DNA of 64,000 bases. Origin: Rhodanobacter lindaniclasticus. GTDB lineage: Bacteria > Pseudomonadota > Gammaproteobacteria > Xanthomonadales > Rhodanobacteraceae. Made by a program: the position numbers and the translations under genes. Where the stretch lies: positions 1 through 64,000 of the forward strand of contig NZ_MWIO01000015.1 in assembly GCF_004799035.1 (NCBI RefSeq). The letters are read 5' to 3'. Positions 8,817 to 16,612 of the stretch are shown piece after piece (position 1 is the first letter of the stretch; the number at the start of each line of letters is the position of its first letter). Below the pieces are notes generated by a model, which saw only the letters and a list, made by a program, of their open reading frames with translations, had not been told where the DNA came from and did not search any database.

Positions 8817-9010
8817 TGCGAACCAACATCGTGATCGATGACGCACTCATGCGTGATGCCATGAAAGCTTCGGGGCTCAAGACCAAACGCGAGGCCGTCG
8901 AACTCGGCTTGCAGACGCTGGTGCGACTCAAGCGCCAGCGGCAGATCAAGACCCTGCGCGGCAAGGTGCAGTGGCAGGGCAACCTCGAAAAGCTGAGGAC
9001 GGATGCGTGA
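8816..9010 (+). CDS. vapB: VapB-type antitoxin
   Basis: A 64-residue protein opening MRTNIVIDDALMRDAMKASG, the signature of the VapB antitoxin family: a short ribbon-helix-helix-like DNA-binding N-terminus, then a basic helical region (KTKREAVELGLQTLVRLKR) and a C-terminal tail that would wrap the toxin. The ribosome site AGGAGG is 9 nt upstream. Its TGA overlaps the GTG of vapC by 4 nt, so toxin synthesis is coupled to antitoxin synthesis. Antitoxins of this type usually repress their own promoter together with the toxin. Confidence 0.92.
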   Translation: MRTNIVIDDALMRDAMKASGLKTKREAVELGLQTLVRLKRQRQIKTLRGKVQWQGNLEKLRTDA

Positions 9011-9399
9011 TCCTGGTCGATTCCAGCGTCTGGATCGACTACCTGCGCGGCACCGAAACCCGGCAAACGAATTGCCTGGATGGCCTGCTGGGAACCGAGC
9101 CCCTGGCCATCGGCGACCTGATCCTGACCGAGGTATTGCAGGGAACCACGACCGACAAGGAGTTCCGCGACGTCCTGCGCCTGCTCGGCAGCCTCGACGT
9201 CGTGCAGCTAGGCGGCCAAGCCGTGGCAGTGCAGGCGGCCAGGAACTTCCGCGCATTGCGCGAGAAAGGCGTCACCGTCCGCAAGACCATCGACTGCCTC
9301 ATCGCCACCCGCTGCATCGTGGACGGATTGACGCTGCTGCACAGCGACCGGGACTTCCAGCCGTTCGTCGTGCACCTGGGGTTGCGGTCGGTTTTCTAG
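9007..9399 (+). CDS. vapC: VapC-type PIN-domain ribonuclease toxin
   Basis: A 130-residue PIN-domain protein. The four acidic metal-binding positions are visible: D5 (ILVDSSVWIDY), E42 (LTEVLQG), D96 (KTIDCLIA) and D114/D116 (LLHSDRDF). The toxin is therefore apparently intact. VapC toxins cleave tRNA or rRNA when released from VapB. GTG start overlapping vapB by 4 nt. Together with vapB it lies at the left edge of the accessory zone, outside the inverted repeats that bracket the ATPase island. Confidence 0.92.
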   Translation: MILVDSSVWIDYLRGTETRQTNCLDGLLGTEPLAIGDLILTEVLQGTTTDKEFRDVLRLLGSLDVVQLGGQAVAVQAARNFRALREKGVTVRKTIDCLIATRCIVDGLTLLHSDRDFQPFVVHLGLRSVF

Positions 9400-9489
9400 C
9401 GACGCGAGCGCGTTGGCTCGACGGTAGCCACGGTCTCAAGCGAAGTGAACCTGACCCCGTTTCTGGTCCCGACAGACGACGAATGCCAC

Positions 9490-9871
9490 TGTAGCAGCGC
9501 GCTCGCGCGCGATGCTTTTGCTTGGCGCGACGGCATTTGAGAGCAAGAGCTTTCGTCTGCCTGCGGCAGCCGAGTTACTTTCTCTTTGCGTGCTCAAAGA
9601 GAAAGTAACCAAAGAGAAAGAGCACCCCGCTTGGCGCTTGTTGGGCATCGGGCAACCGCTCCATGCGTTGCCTCAACTCGGGCATCCATGCCCTCGCCTG
9701 CCCGGCAAGTCCGTGAGCCGGGGCCGGGCTTTTCGACAGCACATCCATGTGCTGGCGAAAAGGCATCGGCATCCATGCCGATGCCCGCTGCGCGGCCTGT
9801 CGACCCCGACTCACCGCCGCACAGGGGCCCCGGTAGAGCAACGCGCCATCCTGGCGCGCACTCGGTGCGCA
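9490..9871 (+). repeat. Palindrome-rich repeat element, copy A
   Basis: This copy starts with TGTAGCAGCGCGCTCGCGCG and matches, in reverse complement, the element at about 16051-16503. It contains a perfect 15-bp inverted repeat (GTTACTTTCTCTTTG at 9574-9588, CAAAGAGAAAGTAAC at 9595-9609). It also contains hairpins with an ATCC-type loop at 9680-9693, 9737-9754, 9762-9785 (11-bp arms) and 9842-9858. The surrounding 9400-10148 holds no gene I can support. Near 9444-9465 the stretch AAGTGAACCTGACCCCGTTT is of a kind often found beside REP-associated elements. Open frames through this region simply follow the palindromes. Confidence 0.75.
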
Positions 9872-10148
9872 ACCGCTGCGCGGTTGCGAAAGCGGGGCGC
9901 AGCGGCAAAGGGAACGTCCTCTCTCGGCCAACACCGGACATTCCACTGGCGGCTGTTCGTACGTCTGATGCGCTCCAAGCTCGAGGGCTCGCTAGGTTGG
10001 AGCCGCGATCCGGTTTTAATTGACCTGCCTGCACACGATGATCACGTCAGCACCAACTTATATGAGAAAGGCGGCGCAATTACTCGTGGCCGCCCAACGC
10101 GCTGGTACTATCAACTCAAAGCGGGTGGGTACCGCCACGAAAGGGGAA

Positions 10149-11918
10149 ATGGCTTTGCCTGTATGCATCAGAGACGTCAAAGACGTTCTTGATTCGAAGG
10201 GTCTTGAGACGCCCAACCTTGCTTTGCTTCAAGCGACGCACCAGAGCTACCGCGCGTTGCTTCTTCAGCCTTCTGGGCCAATCTACGCAGACACACAGCG
10301 AATTGGCCACCTAGACATTGCCGCTGCAGCCGCCCGGGCGGATAGCTTCCTTGAGCTAGCTGCGCAGCGCGGCGACCAACTTGTGGTCACACCCGAGTAC
10401 TTCCTCCCGGTGAGCTCTCTGGAGAAAGCTGCGCAAGGCGGACCGTTTCCCGCTGAGGGCGCTCTTTGGGTGCTTGGATGTGAAAGCATGACCCCCGCGA
10501 AGCTCGCGAGCTTCAAGGCCGACTGCGTTGGCCCCGGCCATTGCGACGTCATCTACGAGGAAGACCCGTTTCCAGCGGTGCAGGGCAACTACTTCGACCC
10601 TGTCGCTTACTGCTTCGTCACCCGTGACGCGGAGAACACGCTCAAGCGGGTTGTTCTGTTCCAGTTCAAGACCGCGCCATCCCGAGACGACCACGGCTTT
10701 GAGAACAAGCAACTGCGCTGCGGCCGTGCCATCTACCGCTTCGAAGGCAAAGACGGATACATCAAGCTCTCGACCATCATCTGCTCTGACGCGCTTGACC
10801 TTGGCGAGGATGCTGCCGCCAACAAGAAGTTGTCAGACAGAACCATCCTCATCCACATCCAGCTGAACCCGAAGCCCAAGCAAACTGACTATCGCAGGTA
10901 TCGGAACGAGGTCTTCCGGCGCAGTGCGGACACGACCAATTGCGACATCGTCTGCTTGAATTGGGCTCAAAACGTCGTCGAACACGATTCATCTGACCAC
11001 GCGCCGCGCTCATGGAAGAACGAGAGCGGTTCGGCTTGGTACGTCCCTCAGCACCGCTGCTCGGTGAAGGATGAAGAGGTTGTCAGCAATGAGGGCAAGG
11101 GCCTGTACTACACCTGGCTGCATGAGAAGAAGCGTCACGTCCTTCACTTCCACTACGACGAGGCCGTTTTCGCGTTGACGGTTCCCAAAGTTCTTCAGGA
11201 TGGCCCGGCGGTCCACGACGTGCTCATCGGACCGCAACTTGATACACGGTTTGCTTGGGACACCCACGCGGGCGCGTGGCTGGAAAGCACAGGATGTCCG
11301 GAGACCGGGTGGGGCGAAATCATCACCGCCAGCCCGGAAGTCATCGCGGCGTTCCAAAGCCTTCAGGACGTCGCGAATCGGCTGCACATTGAGCGGGCCA
11401 TCTCGCTCTCATGCGGCCCTCACAGCATGAAGGAGCAGTGGCATCGCGTGGACAACCTGGATGTATGCCGCATTCCAGAGTCTGAAGTCGTAGCCCGCGC
11501 TACCCTTCAGCTCGACCGCGATGTCGCCGCCACCCAGGAACGTCAACAGCGCATAAGCCGCGTTGCGGTACTCGGCCACATCCTCCGGGCGGTTCCTCTG
11601 CCGGCGCAAATAAAAGATCTCGGCGGCGGCGAAGCCTCCATAGCTTGGTCTCCCAACTCACCCAACACCAACGTCATTAAAGCCGGCGTGCGCCCCGCCT
11701 TGGTGGCCTATCTCGGCGAGAACCCGCCGATGGAATTTGTTAAGAGAGTTGGCGAGAGCGCGTTCGAACTCCTGCGGAGAGAAAACAAGGATCACAAGGA
11801 CCGCGTGGCCATCTGCTATCGCACGGTCGCCGGCGTCACGAAGTTCGCCGACATCAAGCAACAGACTGACATTACATACGATGGGAGCAGCATGGCGTCC
11901 ATCACAGGGGGACAGTGA
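10149..11918 (+). CDS. Carbon-nitrogen hydrolase (nitrilase-fold) protein, probable effector of a two-gene conflict system
   Basis: From the ATG at 10149 the protein has 589 residues. A nitrilase-superfamily domain spans about residues 55-330, with an apparently complete catalytic triad: E83 (VVTPEYFLP), K174 (LFQFKTAP) and C212 (STIICSDALD). Such domains hydrolyse amides or nitriles, or transfer acyl groups. The C-terminal 250 residues match nothing I recognise. The start is uncertain: the frame is open from 10020, AAAGGGGAA abuts this ATG, and a TTG two codons on is better spaced. One nucleotide separates its stop from the SMC-like ATPase start, so the two are coupled. Codon use is visibly less GC-rich than in its neighbours. 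An amidase effector beside an SMC ATPase resembles the Lamassu class of anti-phage systems; this is inference. Confidence 0.72.
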   Translation: MALPVCIRDVKDVLDSKGLETPNLALLQATHQSYRALLLQPSGPIYADTQRIGHLDIAAAAARADSFLELAAQRGDQLVVTPEYFLPVSSLEKAAQGGPFPAEGALWVLGCESMTPAKLASFKADCVGPGHCDVIYEEDPFPAVQGNYFDPVAYCFVTRDAENTLKRVVLFQFKTAPSRDDHGFENKQLRCGRAIYRFEGKDGYIKLSTIICSDALDLGEDAAANKKLSDRTILIHIQLNPKPKQTDYRRYRNEVFRRSADTTNCDIVCLNWAQNVVEHDSSDHAPRSWKNESGSAWYVPQHRCSVKDEEVVSNEGKGLYYTWLHEKKRHVLHFHYDEAVFALTVPKVLQDGPAVHDVLIGPQLDTRFAWDTHAGAWLESTGCPETGWGEIITASPEVIAAFQSLQDVANRLHIERAISLSCGPHSMKEQWHRVDNLDVCRIPESEVVARATLQLDRDVAATQERQQRISRVAVLGHILRAVPLPAQIKDLGGGEASIAWSPNSPNTNVIKAGVRPALVAYLGENPPMEFVKRVGESAFELLRRENKDHKDRVAICYRTVAGVTKFADIKQQTDITYDGSSMASITGGQ

Positions 11919-11919
11919 C

Positions 11920-14900
11920 ATGCCTGGTATGCAAGCTGCGCGTGAAGCACTGACTCATCTTCTCGTCGGGCTTCACCACGTTGACGATTCGGTTGTGCGT
12001 GGCGAAAAGAAACTCGGCGAGCAGACCTACGCGGTTGCCTACGTCGACTTCGCTGATGAGGTTGTGGAGCGCTCGCTGCACCTCCGCGATTTCCAAGAGC
12101 GCATCCTTGCTGATGACTTCTTCGATTCGCCGGGCGACCTGCGTTGGAACAAGTACCTCTACATCGTTGCCGGCCCAAACTCCAAAAAAAATCCTCAGTT
12201 CGCCGCTGCGAAGGCCGCAATAGAGTCGGACAAGGACTACGCACGCAAGCGAGTCATCTCCGAGGCCGACCTCGAATCCTTACTGGGTGGGCCGAAGCTG
12301 TTCGAGGCGGCGGAGCATGGAAACACCTATGACGTACTGACGGATTGGCGGCATCGACTTTCAGCGGCTGGGCTCGAGCTGTTGCTCGACGCTCCTACCC
12401 CTCGCACCACCGTGGTGGAGAAGATTGCCCAGCGCGCAGCAGGTGCGGCTTCGACCGGGAAGCAGCAGGTGAAAGAGCTGAACGCCGCGGACACGCCGCT
12501 GGCGACTGCGAAATTGCTCCGCTTGGACATTGCTGCGTTCCGGCCGGTACACAACGGCAAGAGCTATGACTTCGGCGACGTCACCCTACTCGTCGGTGCG
12601 AACGGGAGCGGAAAAACTTCGCTGCTTGAGGCCGTCGAGTACTTCTACTGCGGGAACAACCGCAGAAGCACTGCTGTCGGGCCGGTTCGCCTCAAAGGAA
12701 CGCTGTTGCCTCGCGGGGGTATCCGCAGCGTCGAGCTTTCATCCACTGGCGACGGACCTCGAATCAAGGCTCGAAATCTCGCTTGGTTCAACCGCAAGGA
12801 GCAACTCGTTGCCGACATTGTTGACGGCTTCTCGCTCTACAACTTCCTCGATACCGATGCCGCATATCGCTTGTCCGGCAAGCTAAAACCAGATGACATC
12901 ACCAAGGAGTTGAGCCGGTTGTTAGTGGGCTCTTCAGCGTCGACGACCTTCGAGTACATGGAGAAGATTCGCGCCGACGTGGACAAGGCTTGGGACAAGG
13001 CACGGCGCCGCGCCGATGGGCTGCAGGCGGAGTTGACTGTCATGGAACGGCGGCTGATGGAGCTGCAAGGCAAGCCGTCCACGGCAAAAACGCTGACTGA
13101 CGCATATCGCACCGCGCTGGCAGCCCTCGGTTGGAAGAGGCCATCTGAAGCCGGCGTGCCCACGCCGAGGGAAGGTCAGGAGCTTCTTTCCGCGCTGGCG
13201 CACGTGCAAGCGCTCGTCTCCCTGGGAGGCGCAGCTCGAACCATCAAGGACGTCGAGCAGCGCTCGGCGCAACTGGAGGCGGCGGTCGGCAACGCGAAGC
13301 CGGTCGAGACGCAGCTAGTTGGGAGCCTTGAACAGGAGAAGCGACTCATCTCGAAGATTGAGGAGCTTGAGGCCAACATCAAAAACCTGGACCGGTGGAT
13401 TGCGTACGAGTCTGCGGGGTTTCATGACGTGCGCCGTCGATACAAGTCCGCCCGTGAGGTTTCCGAACGACTGACCACACGTCTCGGAGGCCTGGTCGCC
13501 GGAGACCTGCCGCAGGTACCGCAGCAGTACGCCTCCCTCCAGCTGCAAGATGCCCTGCAGGCTGCCGGCGAAGCGGCCACTGCCGCCCAGGCGAGGTTGA
13601 CCCGCGCTCAGCAAGCCCTAGACCTTCACGGCCGGGCCGCGTCGGCTCGCGCGGCTGCGGCGGCGAAGCTGAAGGACGCGGCGAAGGAGGCGCTCAAGTC
13701 ATCGGAGAACCCGGACATGTGCCCGGTCTGCCACACGGTGCATGCCAGCGGCGCATTGATGCATCTCATCGAGAGACTCACCTCAGGGCCGGAGACCACT
13801 CAGGAGGTCAAGGGCCTTGCGGAGTCGCTGCGCCTGGCGGGGGACGAGGCGGGCGAAGCGCGGCGGGCGGCGATCACCGTGGAGCTCTGTCAGAAGTATG
13901 CGGCGCAGTTGCAACTGAAGGGGACCACGCCCAACGAGGTCCTTGAAGAACTGGTCGCATTGCGCGAGCGGGCGAGCCAGGCGCAGCAGGAACTCCAGCG
14001 CGTCATCAAGGAAGGCCAGGACCTGGGCAGCGCGGGCTTTTCCAGCAACGAAGCCGATTTGGTGTGGGGCCGAATCGCTGGGCTATTCAACCCCGAGTCA
14101 AGCAATCTCACCGCCGACATTGCGTCGGGCGAACGGCGGCGTCAGTCGAACGCTGTGGAAGAGGCGCGAAAAGTTTTGGGTGAGTGCCGCAACAGCATGG
14201 GAGGTTTTGATGAGTCCATCCGGGGCCTCGCTCGGTCTGCCGTCGTTGACGGCTGGGTCACGCGCGTCGAGCCAATCGGCACCTTCGCATCGCTCGTTGC
14301 GCTGCAAGACGAGTTCCTTGCCGCTACAAGCAATGCTGCCGGGCTTCGTTCCTACCTTGCTGTCGAGGACGATGGCCCGCTCGTCGAGGTTCAGGCACGC
14401 ATCGCAGCCGTGGCCTCCGCGTTCAAGCAAGCTGACGAAGCGTCGCGCAGCGATTCGGAGAGCTCGGCCGAGCAGAAGGACCTGCCGAAAAGTATTCAGG
14501 ACTGGAAGTTCAGCCTCGGGAAGCATCGCAACGAGGAGAAGGCGCTCTTTGAGGCGGGCAAGGCCTTGGACGACCTCATTGAGAACGCTTCCCTGAAAAA
14601 CGCGACGCGGGAAGCGCTTGATGCCATCGGCGACCAAATCAATGAGGTGTTCTCGCGCATCCATTCCCCTCGAGAGTACGAGTACGTTGGCAGCCCTGAT
14701 GTTCTTTTGCGGACCGCGGATGGTCATGACGCCCGCACGCTGGACGAAGTCAGCACCGGGCAGCGTTCCGCGTTTGCCTTGTCCATCTTCCTTGCCAGGA
14801 ATCGCACGGCCGCGGCGGCCCCTCCAGTTCTGCTCATCGACGACCCAATTGCGCACGTCGACGACCTCAACGCCCTGTCGTTCCTTGACTACCTGCGTGA

Positions 14901-15057
14901 TCTCGCGGTGAACTCGGGAAGGCAAATCTTCTTTGCCACTGCGGACACTCGAGTCGCGTCGCTGTTTTCAAAGAAATTTAGCTTCATGGGGGAAGCGTTC
15001 AAGACCATCAGCTTGGTTCGCGAACCGCAGTTCGATGAGTCCGCCGCACAGGGCTAA
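11920..15057 (+). CDS. Rad50/SMC-like ATPase with CxxC hook and N-terminal accessory domain
   Basis: The protein has 1045 residues from the ATG at 11920, chosen because AGGGGGA lies 7 nt upstream and the preceding stop is 1 nt away. Residues 1 to about 200 form an unrecognised domain (includes WNKYLYIVAGPN and KDYARKRVISEADLESLL). The ATPase head follows: Walker A GANGSGKT (226-233), ABC signature LDEVSTGQR (941-949) and Walker B VLLIDDP (970-976), with a D-loop-like HVDDLN. The two head halves are joined by about 600 residues of coiled coil broken by CPVC (601-604), placed like the Rad50 zinc hook. Such ATPases sense or clamp DNA; with the upstream hydrolase it suggests a DNA-sensing, effector-releasing defence pair. 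No nuclease partner of the SbcD type is present, so it is not SbcCD. Confidence 0.8.
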   Translation: MPGMQAAREALTHLLVGLHHVDDSVVRGEKKLGEQTYAVAYVDFADEVVERSLHLRDFQERILADDFFDSPGDLRWNKYLYIVAGPNSKKNPQFAAAKAAIESDKDYARKRVISEADLESLLGGPKLFEAAEHGNTYDVLTDWRHRLSAAGLELLLDAPTPRTTVVEKIAQRAAGAASTGKQQVKELNAADTPLATAKLLRLDIAAFRPVHNGKSYDFGDVTLLVGANGSGKTSLLEAVEYFYCGNNRRSTAVGPVRLKGTLLPRGGIRSVELSSTGDGPRIKARNLAWFNRKEQLVADIVDGFSLYNFLDTDAAYRLSGKLKPDDITKELSRLLVGSSASTTFEYMEKIRADVDKAWDKARRRADGLQAELTVMERRLMELQGKPSTAKTLTDAYRTALAALGWKRPSEAGVPTPREGQELLSALAHVQALVSLGGAARTIKDVEQRSAQLEAAVGNAKPVETQLVGSLEQEKRLISKIEELEANIKNLDRWIAYESAGFHDVRRRYKSAREVSERLTTRLGGLVAGDLPQVPQQYASLQLQDALQAAGEAATAAQARLTRAQQALDLHGRAASARAAAAAKLKDAAKEALKSSENPDMCPVCHTVHASGALMHLIERLTSGPETTQEVKGLAESLRLAGDEAGEARRAAITVELCQKYAAQLQLKGTTPNEVLEELVALRERASQAQQELQRVIKEGQDLGSAGFSSNEADLVWGRIAGLFNPESSNLTADIASGERRRQSNAVEEARKVLGECRNSMGGFDESIRGLARSAVVDGWVTRVEPIGTFASLVALQDEFLAATSNAAGLRSYLAVEDDGPLVEVQARIAAVASAFKQADEASRSDSESSAEQKDLPKSIQDWKFSLGKHRNEEKALFEAGKALDDLIENASLKNATREALDAIGDQINEVFSRIHSPREYEYVGSPDVLLRTADGHDARTLDEVSTGQRSAFALSIFLARNRTAAAAPPVLLIDDPIAHVDDLNALSFLDYLRDLAVNSGRQIFFATADTRVASLFSKKFSFMGEAFKTISLVREPQFDESAAQG

Positions 15058-15184
15058 CGCGGGTGTTCAAACTTTCCTTCGAATCTATAGGGAAAGCGTT
15101 CGGTTGAAGAGACGGTGTTGGCACGATGACGAGTGAGCGGATTGCAGCTTCGTGTCAGGGACTGTTAAGCCGTCTATTTGCCGC

Positions 15185-15216
15185 GAATGACGGCGCCTGC
15201 TACTGAGCCGTCATTC
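15185..15216. terminator. Hairpin downstream of the SMC-like gene
   Basis: A perfect 10-bp inverted repeat, GAATGACGGC (15185-15194) and GCCGTCATTC (15207-15216), with a 12-nt loop lies 127 nt after the ATPase stop. There is no T-run on either strand, so it is either a Rho-type or attenuating hairpin or a binding site. It separates the two-gene unit from the third island gene. Confidence 0.4.
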
Positions 15217-15278
15217 GGCATCGTCGAGAGCACATCCGAACTTCCGCTTTGGGTCGGAAGCGGGCTTATGATGGGGTT

Positions 15279-15935
15279 ATGACATCCGCCGCCCAGCAAT
15301 CCGATCAGTTCGGTGCCGTACTTGAGCGCTCGCGTTCGTTGGGCGCGGTGATCGAAGAGACATGGCGCTGCTTGAAGGATGGCGACGAGCCAAGGCTTAG
15401 GGTTCCCGCTGGCCTATGCGGCATATCTCTGGATCATGGTCGAGCGATCCGGCTTCTGCTTTCGGTGTCGCCTCCATCTGCGATAGCGCTTCTGCGCCCT
15501 CAGTACGAAAGCTTCGTGCGAGCAGTCTGGGCCCGACATGCCGCACGCCCAGGAGACCTCGACCGACTTCTGGCGCCGCTTACGCTTGAAAGCCAACAGG
15601 CAGCGAAGAGGCTGCCTGGCGTATCTGACATGTTGGTAGCGATCGACAAGACTGGTCCGAGTGGTGCCGGAGCGCTCCTAGCTAGAGCGAGAGAACGCCT
15701 CTGGGATGGTTTGAACTCCTTCATCCACGGCGGCATTCACCCGTTCCGGCGCGGGCAAGAAGGCTATCCGCTATCGCTGCTGACCGATCTGCTCAAGAAT
15801 GCCAACGCGTTGTCGGTTCTGACTTTGCTGGTCTTGGCGGAGTTAACAGATGACCCGGCTATCGTCGAAGTTCTTCATGCCCTGCATTGGGAATTTCAAG
15901 ACATCCTGCCGCCACTTGAGCCGTTCGTGAGCTGA
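15279..15935 (+). CDS. Uncharacterised protein of the repeat-flanked island (DUF6988-like)
   Basis: A 218-residue soluble, mostly helical protein with no signal peptide. The region ALLRPQYESFVRAVW followed later by LWDGLNSFIHGGIHP is the pattern I associate with the uncharacterised DUF6988 family; assignment is from memory of the pattern and tentative. The conserved-looking Arg and His residues in helical context recall HEPN-like RNases, but the canonical RxxxxH motif is not evident. I chose the ATG at 15279; a TTG ten codons upstream is also open, and no strong ribosome site is visible for either. It shares the lower-GC composition of the two genes upstream and lies inside the same inverted repeats, 222 nt after the ATPase gene. 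Confidence 0.6.
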   Translation: MTSAAQQSDQFGAVLERSRSLGAVIEETWRCLKDGDEPRLRVPAGLCGISLDHGRAIRLLLSVSPPSAIALLRPQYESFVRAVWARHAARPGDLDRLLAPLTLESQQAAKRLPGVSDMLVAIDKTGPSGAGALLARARERLWDGLNSFIHGGIHPFRRGQEGYPLSLLTDLLKNANALSVLTLLVLAELTDDPAIVEVLHALHWEFQDILPPLEPFVS

Positions 15936-16050
15936 CGTCCGGTCACAGTCGCAAGCGGTCGCTCAGCAATTGGCTCTGCAACTCTTGCCCTTGTGGAGGA
16001 ACATGACAGGCCGCGCGCGGTGCTGTGGCTTTGCTCCGGCTTTTTCTGAA

Positions 16051-16503
16051 AGTGCGGGCGAGGATGGCCCGCTGCTCTACCGGGGCCCCTGTGCGGCGGT
16101 GAGTCGGGGACGACAGGCCGCGCAGCGGGAGTCGACAGGGATGTCGACTCCTTTTCGCCAGGGCAGGATGCCCTGTCGAAAAGCCCGGCCCCGGCTCACG
16201 GACTTGCCGGGCATGGCGAGGGCATGGATGCCCGAGTTGAGGCAACGCAGGAGCGGTTGCCCGATGGGCGGCAAGCGCCAAGCGGGGTGGCCTTTCTCTT
16301 TGGTTACTTTCTCTTTACTCCGGGCATCCTGCCCTCCGCCCTTCGGGCCGGCTTCGCCGTTCGCATGCGCTCCTGCGCATGCGTGGCCACGCAAAGAGAA
16401 AGTAACTCGGCTGCCGAAGGCAGACGAAAGCTCTTGGCTCTGAAGCTCTAGCTTTCCAATACAGCACACAAGCAAGAGCATCGCGCGCGAGCGCGCTCCT
16501 ACA
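16051..16503 (-). repeat. Palindrome-rich repeat element, copy B (inverted relative to copy A)
   Basis: Read on the minus strand this copy begins TGTAGGAGCGCGCTCGCGCG and follows copy A almost block by block. The outer palindrome arms are at 16303-16316 and 16393-16406, but here about 75 nt of extra hairpins (including GCATGCGC-AGGA-GCGCATGC) fill the loop. The ATCC-loop hairpins correspond one to one: 16220-16233, 16159-16175, 16128-16151 and 16054-16072. No transposase is present. The remainder of 15936-16612 contains nothing else I can support. Confidence 0.75.
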
Positions 16504-16612
16504 AGGCATTCGCCGTCTTGCGCGAAGGCTGAAGTGCGATTCCTGCCTGACTAGCCTTGGGCTGTTGAAAAGCGCCTCGCAGGAATGGCGAGCAACGGGT
16601 GGGGCGCCTTGC

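Noticed and set aside
9680-9858. CRISPR-like appearance of spaced hairpins in the repeat element
   Set aside because: The hairpins differ in sequence and spacing and there are no constant direct repeats; no cas genes are present.
9512-10192. Open frames running through repeat copy A (and 15970-16443 through copy B)
   Set aside because: The frames track palindromic repeats, exist on both strands at once, and share no protein pattern except that dictated by the repeat.
11920-15057. Calling the ATPase SbcC/Rad50 of the repair complex
   Set aside because: No SbcD/Mre11 nuclease gene is adjacent, Walker A is displaced by a 200-residue extra domain, and the partner is a nitrilase-fold protein.
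9490-16503. Reading the two repeats as the terminal inverted repeats of a transposon
   Set aside because: No transposase or recombinase is encoded between or beside them and I see no target-site duplication; the repeats themselves are palindrome-rich elements of a dispersed family.
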